From contig JAHLKH010000048.1 of assembly GCA_025526915.1 (NCBI GenBank), positions 1 through 64,000 on the forward strand: a stretch of 64,000 bases of DNA, given 5' to 3'. The notes beneath the pieces are model-generated. The model did not search any database, was not told the DNA's origin, and saw only the letters and a program-made list of their open reading frames with translations. The position numbers were made by a program, and so were the translations under genes. Origin of the DNA: Entophlyctis helioformis. Taxonomy: Eukaryota; Chytridiomycota; Chytridiomycetes; Chytridiales; Chytriomycetaceae. Of this stretch, positions 42,891 to 55,541 are shown one piece after another (position 1 is the first letter of the stretch; each line of letters begins with the position of its first letter).

Positions 42891-45800
42891 TCAACATTCA
42901 TCCCAGACAGGAACTTTGGACGCGACAAGATACACAGCATCATCGCGCTTGACAACAAGATCAGGTGCTGGATTGACAACCACATACTTGACAACTTGCG
43001 CCGGCCGCGAGCCAGCACGGCGTTTCCCCCTTTCCTGCGTTGTTCCAGGACTGCTGGCACTCGCACCGCTGCTGCCAGGAGACTCGTCATTCGCGGAACG
43101 GCTATCTCGCCGCTCTCCATTTGACACGGGCGATGCTGCCTCTGTTGACGTTGCGCCAACACCTGATGACGATGATCTGCGCGTCTCGACCGTGCGCCGG
43201 TATAGGCCAAGAGACACGGCATTGTACTTGACAAGAAGGTACATGAACAGCGATCCGTACGGCAGCCCGACAAACCGGTCGTCTGGTGGCAACACCACCT
43301 GGAAAAAGTTGCCATGGTCTTCGCCAAGCGCTGTGCCTGCAAACGTATTCTGGCGTGTCAGAGGTGCTCCTGAAGGAGGGATACTGCGCAGCATGTCAAA
43401 CGAGAACGCCTCCCGCAGCGGAGCAGGCGGGAACGAGCGATGGCGCGGAACAGGTGCCGGATCGCTAACACCTGATGGTGCAGCCGACCGATTGTCCACG
43501 CCATTGAACATGAACATCTGTCCGTGGCAATGCAGGTCAGCCACAGCCTACACAGCACATCCATCGGCATACCGTACCCGCATCACGCGCAGCAAATGTT
43601 CGTTGTAGTATGTCTGGCACAGAATGGAATGAAAGAGGCTCTGCGAAAACACGTGCCCACCAACAAATGCTGGGATCGCATTCTGTCCGTGAATGTCGTT
43701 GACATCGGACCCGTTGCGGATCCCTATCCGAGCGCTCATGGCTGCAAGGCTGCTCGACGACGCTCCAACAAACTTCATGTTCTCGCGGTGCACAAACTCG
43801 ACCATGATGAACGTCTTGGGCGGCTCCTGTTCCTGCTCTCCCGTGCCATGCTGACGATCCGGATCGTGATGCGCATGGTGGCTAGAGGCTGTCGGCACAT
43901 GCACAGGCTGCACAGCCGCAGCAGAACACATGGTTTGTATGTTGAGTAGCGCAAGGAGCGCTGGTGCGTCCGCAGCTCGGTCGACAACCGCCTGGTGGCG
44001 CGGATTGGCAAGCACCACAGCGCGAGATGCTCTCTGCACATGCGCTCGTCGAAGATCGCGTCGCATGAGTGGGGTGCCCACAATGTAGTACATGTTGCGG
44101 AACGCCACGAGGCGCGTCCACTCGTCGTCGGAGGGAGGCGTTGTGCAGAGGAGCACGACCGGCCGTGTCTGGTCCTTATGGCGGAATGGGGCGATAAAGT
44201 ACGCAAGGTTCGGTGGGAACTCGTCGGCAAGGGAACAGACAACCACATGTCCAGTGATGTCGTCTGGAATGGCATTGGGATCGGCCGGCTGGACTGGTTG
44301 CGGCGATGGCGCCGTGTAAGGAATTGTGCCGGGCTGAGAGTCTCGAGGCTTGCCTGCCCGTGGTGTTGACGGTGGCGACGACGTCAATCCAGCAGATGAT
44401 GGCCCTGCATCAGCACGCGGAGAGACTGGCTGGGAGCCCTCTTTGGCGCCACTTGCTCCAGAAGCAGATGTCATATCCGACACAGCATGGGCAACAGAGG
44501 GTAGTGCTGGCGAGAGGATCGACTGTCGGTTAAACAGATTGGACATGAATCGCTTCTTCTTGCCGGATGGCGACTGTGGCGCACTCTTTGGCGATCCAGC
44601 CACAGGGCTTTCAGACGCAGGCCGATTGGAGCCGCCAAAGGCAGACTGTAGCACCTGCTCGGCAGTTGGCGGCTCTTCGTCAATGTCGGTTGCATCTGCT
44701 GCGCCACCGCGAAGGACAATCAGCTCGTCTGTGGCTGGCTTCTTGCGGCGCTTGGCTGATCGCGCTCCCTTTGGTGTGCCGGAGGATGTCGACGATGAGC
44801 TGGATGCAGACTCGACGCTGTCCAGGCTTGTCAGACTTGCATTGAGTTCCGCAGTGGACTCGGTCACAAACGGCGGCGACGATGCCGAAAGGGTTGTGCC
44901 GTCCAAGTTTGGCGCTTCTGGATCCGGCATGTCGCTTGGCGCAACTGATCTGTCAGCGAGTCGCGTGAACGATCTTGGCACAGGCGTCTTGAGATCGTCA
45001 TTGTCGTCGTTCTGGAAAGCATCAGCCTGACGAGCCGCCTCTCCGCGCTCCTTTTCAGCTTGTGCACGTGCCAGTGCGCGTGCCTCGAGATATCCCTTGA
45101 CGCGCTCTTCGACTTGCTCAGGCGACAAGAACGTGTTGATGGACGTGTGGCGCGTGTAGGTTCGCCAGTCTGTGCCGCTAATGTTGCTGCTACCGCCGCT
45201 TCCATTGCCGCCGAAGCCATTCCCAAAGTCGAGTGCAACAAAGCCGCCTGTACTGCTATTGGCTGCCTGATCCAGCCAGTTCAAACCCTCTGTCGCAATC
45301 TTGTCAGCAATGCGACTGTGTTTGGTGATGATGTACGCTGTCTCGCCGCCCTGCATGATGTAGTTGACAGGGTTGAAGATGATGCGGTGGTTTGATTTGA
45401 GCGGATCGGGCTTGGACGGCCGGCTTGGTCTTGGTTGGTGCGGCTCGGGCTGCGCTTCCCGGTCGCTAAACTCTTCATCGCCGCTGTCTACACCGTCGTG
45501 GCCATTGTCGTCGCCGAGGTGGTCGTCGGTCTCTGAATCATCGTCAGTGGGCGGCTTGACGCTGATGGCAAACAGAACAGCATGGTGGTGCATGTAGATG
45601 CGAGACACGGCATTGTGGAACCGAATGCCCGCAAACCGCGACGAAAGCTCACAGAGTACATTTCCATGGTCGCGCCAGCAAAGTATTCTCGGATCCACTG
45701 CGGCGGGTCCTTGAGGCGCAGACTAGCGATGGCGCGGTCGGGAATGGATGTCGTGAGCAGATACATGAGCGTCGAGAAGCCTGGCGCTAGACAGTTCTGC

Positions 45801-47482
45801 GCCAGCATGCCCATTACAAACTCGTCAATGCAGAGCGTATGGTCTGCAAGCTGCAGCAGATGCGTCTTGTTGGCCGGAAGCAGGATCTGTGCAAAGATCT
45901 TGAGGCGGCTGTGGTATTTGCGAAGCGCAAGTGCGCGCATGACGCTCTTGGCGTCTTCCTCGTTGGGATCCTGGTCGCTGTGGCGGCTGGACAGGATGAA
46001 TGCGGCCTCGGCGCGTCCGGCCTGGACCTTGTGCAGACTGTGAAACGACATGGCGCTGCCCTTGACGTACTGGGTACGGTTGATGTGGATCGGGTCGCTA
46101 AGAAGTGCCTGCAGCTCTTCACTCGGCTCGTTTGGGTTGAGCATGACAATGCGTGTGCTCATAGTGCGAAGACCGTGGTCGTCGCAAAAGAACTCGCGGA
46201 AGAAGTCGCGCAGGCTTGCGACCTCAAAGTTGCCCAGCAGTAGCACGTGCGTTTGTCCTGAACTCGGCTTGTACCGCTTGTTGAAAGGCGACTGGCTGCG
46301 GATGAGCACAATGAGATCCGACAGATTGGTCGGGATAAAGATGGCGCCAACAATCATGACGTAGAGCGTGATGATTCGGCTGAAGATGTTGTCGGGGATG
46401 ATCTGCGTGTTGAGGCCGCTTGTGGATGAGACGGCAATGGTGTAAAAGACGTCAAAGAAGCTCAGGTCGTAGTACTTTTGGAAGATGTACAGGCAGATGT
46501 GCACCCATGCTGTGACGGTGAAGAGCGTGTTGAAGATGGACAGGCCCAGATTGAGACCCTTTTGCATGACGGGCGACAGACGGAACACGACATTCTGGCC
46601 CGGCCGCAGACAGTTGCCGATGGCCATGTGCAGACGCCAGAAACGCAGCGGGTACACAAACACAAACACGCCGCCCTCGAGAAACGAGTGCTGGAAGTAG
46701 TCGGCCATGATGAACGACCAGATCACCGGGATGGTGGTGACGAGCGAGAAGATGGCGAACATGGACCTGAGGTTGGCGAGCGGCTCGACGGAAATGTACA
46801 GACGCGGCACCCACTGCAGCAGCAGCGCGACGGCAACGGCGCAGTCAAAGTCTTCGAGGAACTGCGGCGGCGGCTGCGGCGGCGGGTCCTGCTGGCGCTT
46901 TCCGTGCGAGTAAGTTGTCATGACGATGTATGTGGCAACAAAGACGGTGTTGATTGCCGCGTCGGCAATGTCCCACCAGCGGCCGTACGGCGAGCTGTCG
47001 AGCTGGTAGGCGAGCTGCTCACGCCACGAGGGCACGTCGTCATCGTCGTCGCCGTTGCCGGTGCCGAGCGATGGCTTGGACCCGCAGCACGAGCGTCGGT
47101 TGCTGGCAGCGCGTCTGCCATCGCGTCTGCGGCCAGCGCGACCAGAGACGAGCGGTGTGCGGTCGTCGTCGTCATCGTTGCCGTTGTCGTCGTCGCTGGT
47201 GCCGGCAGAGCCGGTGTCGGCAGCGCCGCCAGTGGAAATGCCACCGGGCAGGATGGGGATGCGGCCACGGCGGAGAGGATACGCCACAGAGGCAGACGCA
47301 GCTGCAGTCGCAGGTGCAGACGCAGATGTGCTCGGATGGTGGCCGCGAGAGGGCGACGAGCGCGGCGACGAGCCGGCCATGAGGTCGTGCTGGCGCTGCT
47401 CTGCAGACAGCTGCTGGCTCTGGATGGCGGCGGCCTGCGAGCGGCTCTGCTGGGCGTTGTACGAGCGGATGGTGGGCAGCAT
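42891..47482 (-). CDS. BK/Slo-type potassium channel with two RCK regions
   Basis: Main exon 43578-47482, 60-nt intron 43518-43577 (phase 0), last exon 42891-43517; about 1510 residues. Acidic, disordered N-terminus, then membrane segments from WWDIADAAINTVFVATYIVM. The S4-like region is YPLRFWRLHMAIGN. The pore reads FYTIAVSSTSGLNTQIIPDN in place of the usual TVGYGD. The RCK1 region matches BK channels (HVLLLGNFEVASLRDFFREF, MRALALRKYHSRLKIFAQIL, MGMLAQNCLAPGFSTLMYLL). RCK2 starts near GHVVVCSLADEFPPNLAYF. One base is missing near 45630, between MEMYSV and ELSSRFAGIRFHNAV. RCK domains bind ions such as Ca2+ or Na+; ligand here unknown. Start at 47482 is the first ATG. Confidence 0.85.
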
Positions 47483-47578
47483 GGGCGGGAGGGTCTGCAC
47501 GGTTGCTGGATCCGTCTGTCTAACGCTTCGTTGCGATTAATGGCGATTGGCAAAGCAGGGGAAAGCGCCTTTATGGAT

Positions 47579-49915
47579 CTAGACGGATGGCAGGGACAGA
47601 GGGAGGGGCAGCGACAGCGACAGGTCGGAAAGTGTCCGTGGCAGCGGCATCAGCGCGGGTGGAAGGCTTGGCGACGAGACGCACGATGCAGCTGCAGGCA
47701 CACACGCCGCAAGACGTGCGATCATGGACGGCGTCAGCGAGCGCAGGGTGTCGCACGAGTAGAACAGTGGCACGCGACGGAGAGCGTGCGGCTGGCTGCC
47801 GTGCGCCAGGATGGCATGCTGCACGGCCGCATCTATGTCGCCATCGCATGTGCTGCCGAGACTGCTCGATTCCGTCTGGTCGCGAGCGACGAGTTCCGTA
47901 ATCGCCTGCAGGAGAAGCCGCCACGACCAGATGATGTCGTCACTTCGACGGTGCACGCCGAACGAGATGCTGGCAAGGCGCGGCGATGCGTCTGAAAGGC
48001 GAGGCATCGCCACGAGCGAGTCGCGTCCAAGATGGCCGCTCGTGTCAATGACCGAAGCCACGTCTTCGATGGCCAGATGCGTCAAATGCGCCAGTCGAGC
48101 CTCTGCAACAGCGTGCAATGACGCCATGGTAAGCCTGGAGCATCCACTGACATCCAGACGAGTCAAGAAGCGGCATTCGGACGCAACAAGGCAGAGGTCG
48201 GCGTCCGTCATGTTTGGGTTGCCGCGGCAAGTCAGGCTCTGCAGGAGCGGACACCCGGCAGCTAAAGCCGCAAAGAAGTCGCCATGGAGGTGCGGGATGT
48301 TGGAGATATTGAGGGAGCGCAGACTCGGGCACCGGAGCGCAGGTGTGCGCATGCGGACACGGAACAGGATCGTCGCATTGGAGACGTCGAGCGACTCGAG
48401 ACGTGCTGCGCGCGACAAGAGGCTGTTAAAGAAGGAGTCTTCGTCAAGTGTGTGCAGCGTAGGCAGGTGCAAGTGGCGCAGCGCAGATGCACGCCGTTCA
48501 AGCACGCTGATGACCGATGTCGTGATGCTGCCGTGACGGATGCAGATGGAGTCGCATGAGGGCAGCTTGCACAGCAGCTCGGTCAGTTTGCGGGGCGACG
48601 TTGACGATGCATCTGACATGGCAAAGCGGGTGATGCGCAGCTGGCTGCCACTGGCTGCACGCGATCTCTGGACGACTGATCCTGGTGAGGTTGACGCGGC
48701 CGGGTCGATATGACGGGAGTCTGCGGCTTTGTCCGATACGTGTGTAGTGGCGTGTGCATGTGCAGGGGCAGTCGCGTGTGCAGGGGCTGGGGCTGGGGCA
48801 GTCGCGGTGGATGCCGTAATGGTTGGTGCCAGCAGCAGACGCGCCGGTTTGGGAAAAGGTACGTCGAGCGACCACGAGATACGGATTGAGTTGGCAAACT
48901 GGCATCGTTTGAGCATGACTTCGAGGACGCGGATGGCAGGAAGCAACATGCGCGACACATTGATTCCGATAGTCTCTTCATCAGCGTCGTCGAGAATGTC
49001 GTCTTGGCTGGAAAAGATGCCGGCTACTGGCGCGGACGGGCTGGTGGAGGCGGATACTGGCGACGATGCTGTCGGCGTCGAAAAGTCTTGAATGAACGGA
49101 GTATGCAGGTGGGCATAACCGTCGTCGGCGCTCTGCGCAAGCAGCTGTGGCGTGACTTCGATAAGCACCACGGAAGACTGCTGTGAGCGAGAGAGCTGGA
49201 CATGCTGCTGCGGGGCACGGTGTGCGAGACCAAGCCGCACGTGCAGCGATCTCAAACTCTTGCAGGCCGAAAGCAGGTACCCGACGGCGAAAACCTGGCC
49301 AAGAAAGTGCGTGACTTCGCGACTAGCATCTGCTCTGTCGTAGGGCATGGCCAAGTCGATGGAGACGTGCCGCACGAGAGTGAGGGTGTCTGGGAACTGG
49401 CTTTGGAAGCGGAACGGGAGCGATTCGATGGTGTTGATGTTTTCGATGCCCAAGAACCGCGTCCCCTCGTAGCGGGCAATGACCTTTTGAAGAAACTCTG
49501 TTCATGCCCATGCGGTTCCCACTGTTAGCCAACGATCGTGCACAGCTGTGGATGGCTGCGGTCGATGGATCCACGCACCTGCACGAGAGCCAACAGAGGC
49601 AGGAGCCGTGCTGAAGCGCAGAAAGCGCCACAGAGAGTGCCTGCCAAGCGCATACCAGCGACGGCAGCAGCTCACGCATGTCTTTATGGTGGCTCGGTCG
49701 GCAAACTCGATGATCATGATAAGTAGCTCGTCGACGCTGAGGACCAGCGAAGCAGGCGAGCGCGGCCGAGCCGTCTGATGGCTGATACCGTGAGGCAGCT
49801 GGGCATCGATGTCGATGCTGCCGCGGAGGTGGGCATGGGCCATGAATGTATGAATGGAAGGTTCAAGGGAAAGAGCGAGACGGGGGTGGATGCGTTTATC
49901 TGGCCCGATATTCAT
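47579..49915 (-). CDS. F-box/leucine-rich repeat protein, two exons
   Basis: Exon 1 49579-49915, intron 49498-49578 (GTGCGT...GAACAG, phase 1), exon 2 47579-49497; 751 residues. The F-box is near residue 70 (LSVDELLIMIIEFADRATIK then CRRWYAL). The C-terminal half has AMN1/FBXL-type leucine-rich repeats: LRHLHLPTLHTLDEDSFF, LRSLNISNIPHLHGDFF, LLQSLTCRGNPNMTDADLCL and LTRLDVSGCSRLTMASL. Likely the substrate-recognition subunit of an SCF ubiquitin ligase. A disordered Ala/His/Thr stretch splits the repeats. It lies tail to head with the channel gene, with only 97 bases between them. Confidence 0.75.
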
Positions 49916-50163
49916 GTGGTGCACAATGGGTGCTGTTCACGGGCCATCGCGGTAAGCGCGGTCGCATTGTTGCAGCACAATGGCTGGTTGCCCAGCGGGC
50001 AAAATGATTTCGATCTCCTTGAAGCGAGCGGTGAGCACCCGGCGTTGAAGGGCGGCGCGGCGCAGCGACTCGAGGCCGCCGGGAAGCTGTGCGCACATGG
50101 CCTGTGCAAGAGCGCAGCAGAACTGACAGAGCGCATGCATGGCACAACGTGGCACGGCCACCC

Positions 50164-52423
50164 ATGGCACACGGCACGCAACAGGCAACGGCCGCTGTGT
50201 GCGCACGGATCAGTGCCAGCAGCAGCCGTCTGCTGGCAACCACCACAAAAACAGCAGCAGCAGCAGCAACTGCAGGAGCAGCAGCACAGAGCCCCATCGA
50301 GCGGGTGCATGCCATTGCGGCTGCTTTCCTCGAAGAGAAGCGGGCAAAGGTGCAGGCCCGCATTGCCGAGCTGGATGCCGCTGCCAAGGCTGCTGCCAGC
50401 GAGGCCGAGAAGGCTGCCGGTGCGTTGCTCTGCGTCTGTCGGCGTCTGCGTGCCATGCAGCGAGATCACCGCACTGACACTGGCCAACGGGCCAACTCGC
50501 CATGGCGCTTGGCAACCACGCCTGGATGCGGTGGGATGCGGTGGGATGTGCTGGGATGTGCTGGCTGCACGACTTGGTACCATGCACTGCAGCCATGGAG
50601 AAGCTGCGTCGCCACACGATCGAGCTCGGTCTGTCTGATCCCGCCAACCACCGCAAGTTTGCCGACGGCTCGGGTGAGTGTGCAGCGCATCTCATGCTGC
50701 GTTTGGTGCTCCCGCTGACTGCTGCGTCTGCAATCCCCGACAGCCGATCTCAATGACCCAGTGTTTGCCTCCATGGCTCTGCGCCAGTTCGAGACGTTTG
50801 TGCGTCCCAAGCTGCTCAAGGCTTCGAACGAATGGGAGCTTATGAAGGACGTGTTCCCCGCCGACTTTGTGCCGTCCGTCAATGTGCAGCTCAACTTTGG
50901 CAACAAAGACTGGCTGGCTCCGTTTGGCCAGCACATTGACGCTCACACTGTGAGTGGCGCAGATCTTTGGACAGGCTCGCAGCGTGCAGATCGAATGTTG
51001 GACTGACAAGGACGGAAACGCTGCATCTCAGGGCATCCACTCGCCGCGTGTGGTCATTACCACTGACCCTGCATCGGACAAGACCGAATACTTTACGCTT
51101 ATCCTGACCAACCTGGGTATGTGCACACTCGTCTCGATTGGTTGTTGGCGGCTGTGGGCTGACCGTGGTTTTGGTGGACTGGACAGACCGTGCCAACCTC
51201 GAGTTCAAGTCGTACGAAGAGTGGTGCCACTGGCTTGTGTACGTCAGAGTAGTGCCGCGCACTCGGTCATGATGTGCTGGGAGAGTTGATTATCTTGCTC
51301 ACGCTGTTGTTTGTTTGGGGGGCTTGTATTGGACAGAACGGACATTCCCGTGACGAGACGTCTTGAGATCCCCTCTGCTGCGTCGCCCTTTTTCAAGGCC
51401 GACCGTCTGAAGGACGTGGACCCATCCTCTCCTTACGCGTCGCTCCCGGAGGCACCGGCAGATGCCAAGATCCCCGGCAACGTCGTGTTTGAATACGTGC
51501 CGCCGCACCCGGCCTTCTCCAACCCGCGCAAGGTCAACCGCTACGTTCTCATTGCCCTGCGCCAGTCTGGCCCCAACATCAAGGTGGACATGGACAAGCT
51601 CAAGGCGTCTGCCGAGAGCCAGCGCGTCTTGGCTGAGCAGCGCATGACCAAGGAGGGCCGTTCTCTTGCTGAGCGACCTGTCGAGGGCGAAGGCGAAAAG
51701 GCACTGTCGACCCGCGAGCGGTTCCTTGCTCTCCCAACGATGAAGTTTGCCAAGAAGCACAACCTCGAGCTTGCAGGATACGGATTTGTCACATCCTCGT
51801 GGAACGTGCACACGCCGCACATGTTCACTGGACTCGGTAAGACGGTGCACCAGGCATGCATTGTCTCGTGCATGTGCGATGCGACGGACTGGCTGATTGC
51901 CTTTGTGCTGGATTCGGTATGACGAACAGGTGTCCACGAGCCCGTGTTTGGCAAGCAGTATAGAACGCGCGCTGCCGATCAGGCGATCCGCCTTGGTGCG
52001 GCAACAGACATGGCTGCCTCGCTCAAGGTGCCCGTGTCGCAGCTGCCTCGCGACATGCTCACCAACCTCAATGCCGGCCGCCGCCCTTCCTTTGACGTGT
52101 CGCGTGTTGTTACGTCTGGCGATATCCAGCTCGATCTGATCCGCAAGAAGCAAGCCGAGGCTGCCGCATCTGGCACCCCCGTCACCAAGGTGTCTGGCAA
52201 GAAGGCCAAGGCTGCTGCCGCTGCCGCCGCCGCCGGCACTGCCCGCTCAGCCGGCCTGGCTGTTAATGCTGCTGCTGCTGGATCCCGACCCAAGACGCAC
52301 CGTCTGACCGAGTACGGTGCAACGGCCATTGTGCGCAACAAGGAGGGCGATGTTGCGTCGTCTCTCATGGGTGATGTCACGGCGTCGATTAAGCTGAGAA
52401 GAAATCGCTATGCCAACATCTGA
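50164..52423 (+). CDS. Mitochondrial ribosomal protein mL38 (PEBP fold)
   Basis: Seven exons: 50164-50419, 50593-50673, 50744-50949, 51032-51116, 51187-51238, 51337-51836 and 51930-52423, all in phase (557 residues). The N-terminus (ARISASSSRLLATTTKTAAA) looks like a mitochondrial presequence. The core has the PEBP-like sequence of mL38/MRPL35: YFTLILTNLD, EEWCHWLVTDIP, HPAFSNPRKVNRYVLIALRQ and FAKKHNLELAGYGFVTSSW. It is part of the central protuberance of the mitoribosome large subunit. The C-terminal Ala/Lys-rich extension after the PEBP domain is longer than in yeast. Introns are 66-173 nt. Confidence 0.82.
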
Positions 52424-52522
52424 GGCTGGCCAGCCACAGACTGTCTGCCACTGGATTCCGCCAATACAATCTGCTGTCAAGTGCTTGACAACTCGTTTAT
52501 TCAAGGCTGGGAAGCCCCTGGC

Positions 52523-52990
52523 TCAAACGACCTTGACGCCCTGCAACACGGAAAAACACAGATCGAGATCAGACGAGCGCTGATCGCGTGTGCCATCGAG
52601 GCATCATGCAGCAGAGTGCGTGCGGAGCAGACAAGCCAACAGACCTTCCAGAAGGCAACGTGGCCAGTGATGTTCTTGGCAGCATCCTTGGGCTTGGGGT
52701 AGAACCAAGCGGCATCCTTGTTCTCGAAGCCCTTGACGTTGATGGTGTAGTACGACGCCTCTATGTTGTGTTGCCGTCAGTCAGTCAGTCAGTCAGTCAG
52801 TCAGCGCCACCACCTGCGCAGACTGTCTGCACTCACCACCTTTCCACGGGCAGGTCGAGTGCGTCGACGACGGCTGGAAGAACTCCTTCTTGATGGCGGA
52901 CTCGGGGAAGTAGATGTTGCCCTCGACCTTTTGGCACTGGGCGAGATCCGCCTCTGCGATAACGACGTCGTTCCACATAGCCTTGACCAT
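52523..52990 (-). CDS. DUF427 small protein, three exons
   Basis: Exons 52837-52990, 52645-52760 and 52523-52540 (only 18 nt, including the stop); 95 residues. It matches the compact DUF427 fold seen in bacteria and fungi: VEGNIYFPESAIKKEFFQPS, THSTCPWKGEASYY and DAAWFYPKPKDAAKN, ending ITGHVAFWKGVKVV. The motif CPWKG plus AWFYPxPK is diagnostic. The biochemical role is unknown. Intron 1 contains a (TCAG)n microsatellite at about 52781-52803. Confidence 0.88.
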
Positions 52991-53074
52991 CGTTGCGATG
53001 TTGCTTGTTCGAAGGGAAACCATTCCAGATTTATCCGGCTTCACTTTACTGAGATGAGTGGCGGATGAGAAGAC

Positions 53075-55414
53075 TTATGCGGCGTTGCCAAGGGTCTCAA
53101 TGATGCGGGCGTCGCCAGTAAGCGATCCGGTTTCTGATGCTTCGCCACTGCTGCCGCCACCACCACCGCCGATGCTCAGCTGCGTGCTCAGACGCCAGAC
53201 CCTGACACGCCCATGGGCATCTCCCGACGCATAGTACTCTGGCCGATGCGGATTAAACAGCCCGATCGTTGGACGCGGTCCGTGTCCGTGTCCGTGTCCG
53301 TGTGAGCTGGTTGGAGCATGACCGGCCAACCCTGATGCAGGTCGGTTCGGGTTGGTGCTGGATGACAGGGCCGCTTTGGATCCTGTTCGTGACGCAGACT
53401 CCTGGAGTGACTGCAAGGTTGATCCCGGTGATGCGTTGGTTCTGCCGGCCGTCCTGCCATCGTCATTGACGTTGAGAATCACCGACGGTGCAGTGCGCGA
53501 TGCCTGGGTGGTGGCCATGATGAGCCGGTGGCCGTGGCATGCAAACAGGACACAGAAGCCGAGACTTACTGAGAGATCGTAAATGAGGATGTTGCCCTCG
53601 ATCGTCGTGCATGCAAACACGGGTGGCCGAGACGGAGACCAATCAACCGAGCACAGGGCTTGGGACGACGGCTCCCATGTCAGCAGCGGTTTCGGCTGCA
53701 CGGCCGGCAGACGATGGCAGATCAGTACTTGAAGCACGCGTGCCGATAGCAGCAGCAGAGTCACGAACCTGGAGCTGGTTGTACAGCCGCACGTTGCCGT
53801 CTGTTCCACACGTCAAGAACAGGTTACGATGAAAGGGCGAGTGCGCAATGGTCTGCACTGGCCCGACATGCGACGCATATGCAAACTGGATAGGGCTTGG
53901 CGCCTTGCTCCCCTGCTCTCTCTGTTTCGGCGCGATCTGCGCAGCATGCTGCGATGTGCACTTGAACACATGCCCTGCCTCTGTACCCAGGAAGAAGTCG
54001 TGCGGGCTGAGCTTGGAAAAGGCGACCGAGGTGGCACCGACTGGCACATCAAACTTGAGCGTGGTTGCGGTCGTGGGCTTGAGGCTCCGTGGGATGTTTG
54101 CGTACAGGATCTGGGTGCTGCCATGGCAGTGGGTAAGCGAGAGCGCAAGAATGGTGATGACCGTGGATGGCCCGGCCAATGGCTCACTTACACAGCTTTG
54201 GGCGAGACGAGATCATTGGCCAGATCCCAAAACAGAATCTTGCCGTCGTTGCCAACAGACACGAGCTGGACATGCCACAAGGGACGGTATCCAGAAGATC
54301 AGAACATCACGCCAAACCAAGGCTGCTGTCATGATCGTGTGTGGCGAGACGTGGGCTTACATCATACTTTCCACGCCGGTCGCTTGCAATCCATGCGACT
54401 CTGCATATGGGCTCTTGATGCGCGAGGTCGCTTGGCTTTGAGCTGGCGACGACGGGATCCTGCTGGTCGGCAGCAGTTGTCCAAACAATGATCTCGCCAT
54501 TGAACGTGCCACCGGCAACCAGCGATGGCGTTTCTGGATGAAAGGCAATGCTCATCAGACAGCTCTGTGCGCGGTTGGTTTTGGAAGGTCGACGGGACAG
54601 TCAGAACGGGATCGCTGCCTGCTTGCTGAATGCACAGCCACGAATCAACATACGGATGTTTCGGCGGCAAAGGAGGCAATGTCGGGGTTGATGTCTCTGA
54701 GGGCGATGTTCCACGCGCAGATCATGCCTTTGTGGGCACACCAGCCAGAATGATCAATGTGGCCGTATCTGGACCACAAGCACAACGAGCGTCAGCACGA
54801 GCCAATGCAATGCCGCCGACACGCAGACGAATGTACTGACGACGTGGCAACGACAGATCCAGTCATGTTCCAGGCAAGGTCGGTGCAAGACATGTCTGCA
54901 TCTGGACGGTGCGCGTGTTGCAGCGTAAACGGGCACGAGATCGAGTCCACCTCGTCCTCCCATTTGACCGTGTATCCTAGCATCGGGCCGAGTCAGTTGG
55001 CCGTTCATGCGTCAAGCGGTAACCTGGCAAGTGCTTGTGTACCGTGGAATGCCGTGCTCTTGACATTCTGCAGCAGCTGGGTGGAAACGGCAGGCTCTGC
55101 GCGAGCCAGAAACGAGACGAGGGCAGGATAGTCAATCTCGCTTGGGTTGAGCTGGCGACGCGCAGGCTGCGGTTCAGGGTCTGTTTGGATCTGGTTGTTG
55201 TTGTTGTTGTGGTTGTTGTTAGCACACACAGGTCTGGACACGCTCGCGAGGACAGCCTGCCGCTTGCCTCGACGTTGGACAGCTGCACCGTCAGGCACGC
55301 CTTGTCGCCAAACGACAGCGGCTCGGTCTGACACGAGCTCTGGCCAAACGTCTTGTCGCGGCGCCACGACGACGGCACGTCTACCACGGCCGACGCAGGG
55401 CTCGACGCGAACAT
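53075..55414 (-). CDS. DYNC2I2: Cytoplasmic dynein 2 intermediate chain (WDR34-like)
   Basis: Exons 55043-55414, 54841-54976, 54654-54768, 54361-54564, 54192-54265, 53769-54117, 53570-53695 and 53075-53503. Exon 1 needs one more intron ending at 55191 (see findings). The N-terminus has QTEP and IQTDPEP, Gln-Thr motifs like the LC8/light-chain sites of WDR34. WD repeats: CTDLAWNMTGSVVATSYG, GMICAWNIALRDINPD, SIAFHPETPSLVAGGTFNGE, VSVGNDGKILFWDL, LTCGTDGNVRLYNQLQ, DWSPSRPPVFACTTIEGNIL and EYYASGDAHGRVRVWRLS. It drives retrograde intraflagellar transport, so the organism should have a flagellum. Orthology is strong by motif order. Confidence 0.85.
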
Positions 55415-55541
55415 TGCGTGTCGAAGTTCGTGTCGAAGGAGGCCGAAGGAAGGTGAGTGTGCCACTCTTGGCCACATCACGTGACTGCACAATGTCACGT
55501 TAAATATTTGCAGTCGAATTGCCTACCCCTCAGCAGCTCCC
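55415..55541. promoter_or_regulatory. Divergent promoter, DYNC2I2 and CHS7
   Basis: 127 bases between two ATGs facing apart. Contains CACGTG (55478-55483), the palindromic E-box bound by bHLH factors, and the AT-rich TAAATATTT at 55501. It is the most compact divergent promoter in the window. Confidence 0.5.

Noticed and set aside
46478..47995. 505-codon plus-strand open frame across the channel and F-box/LRR genes
   Set aside because: Antisense to two genes with clear protein families on the minus strand; it crosses their intergenic gap with no start or promoter logic.
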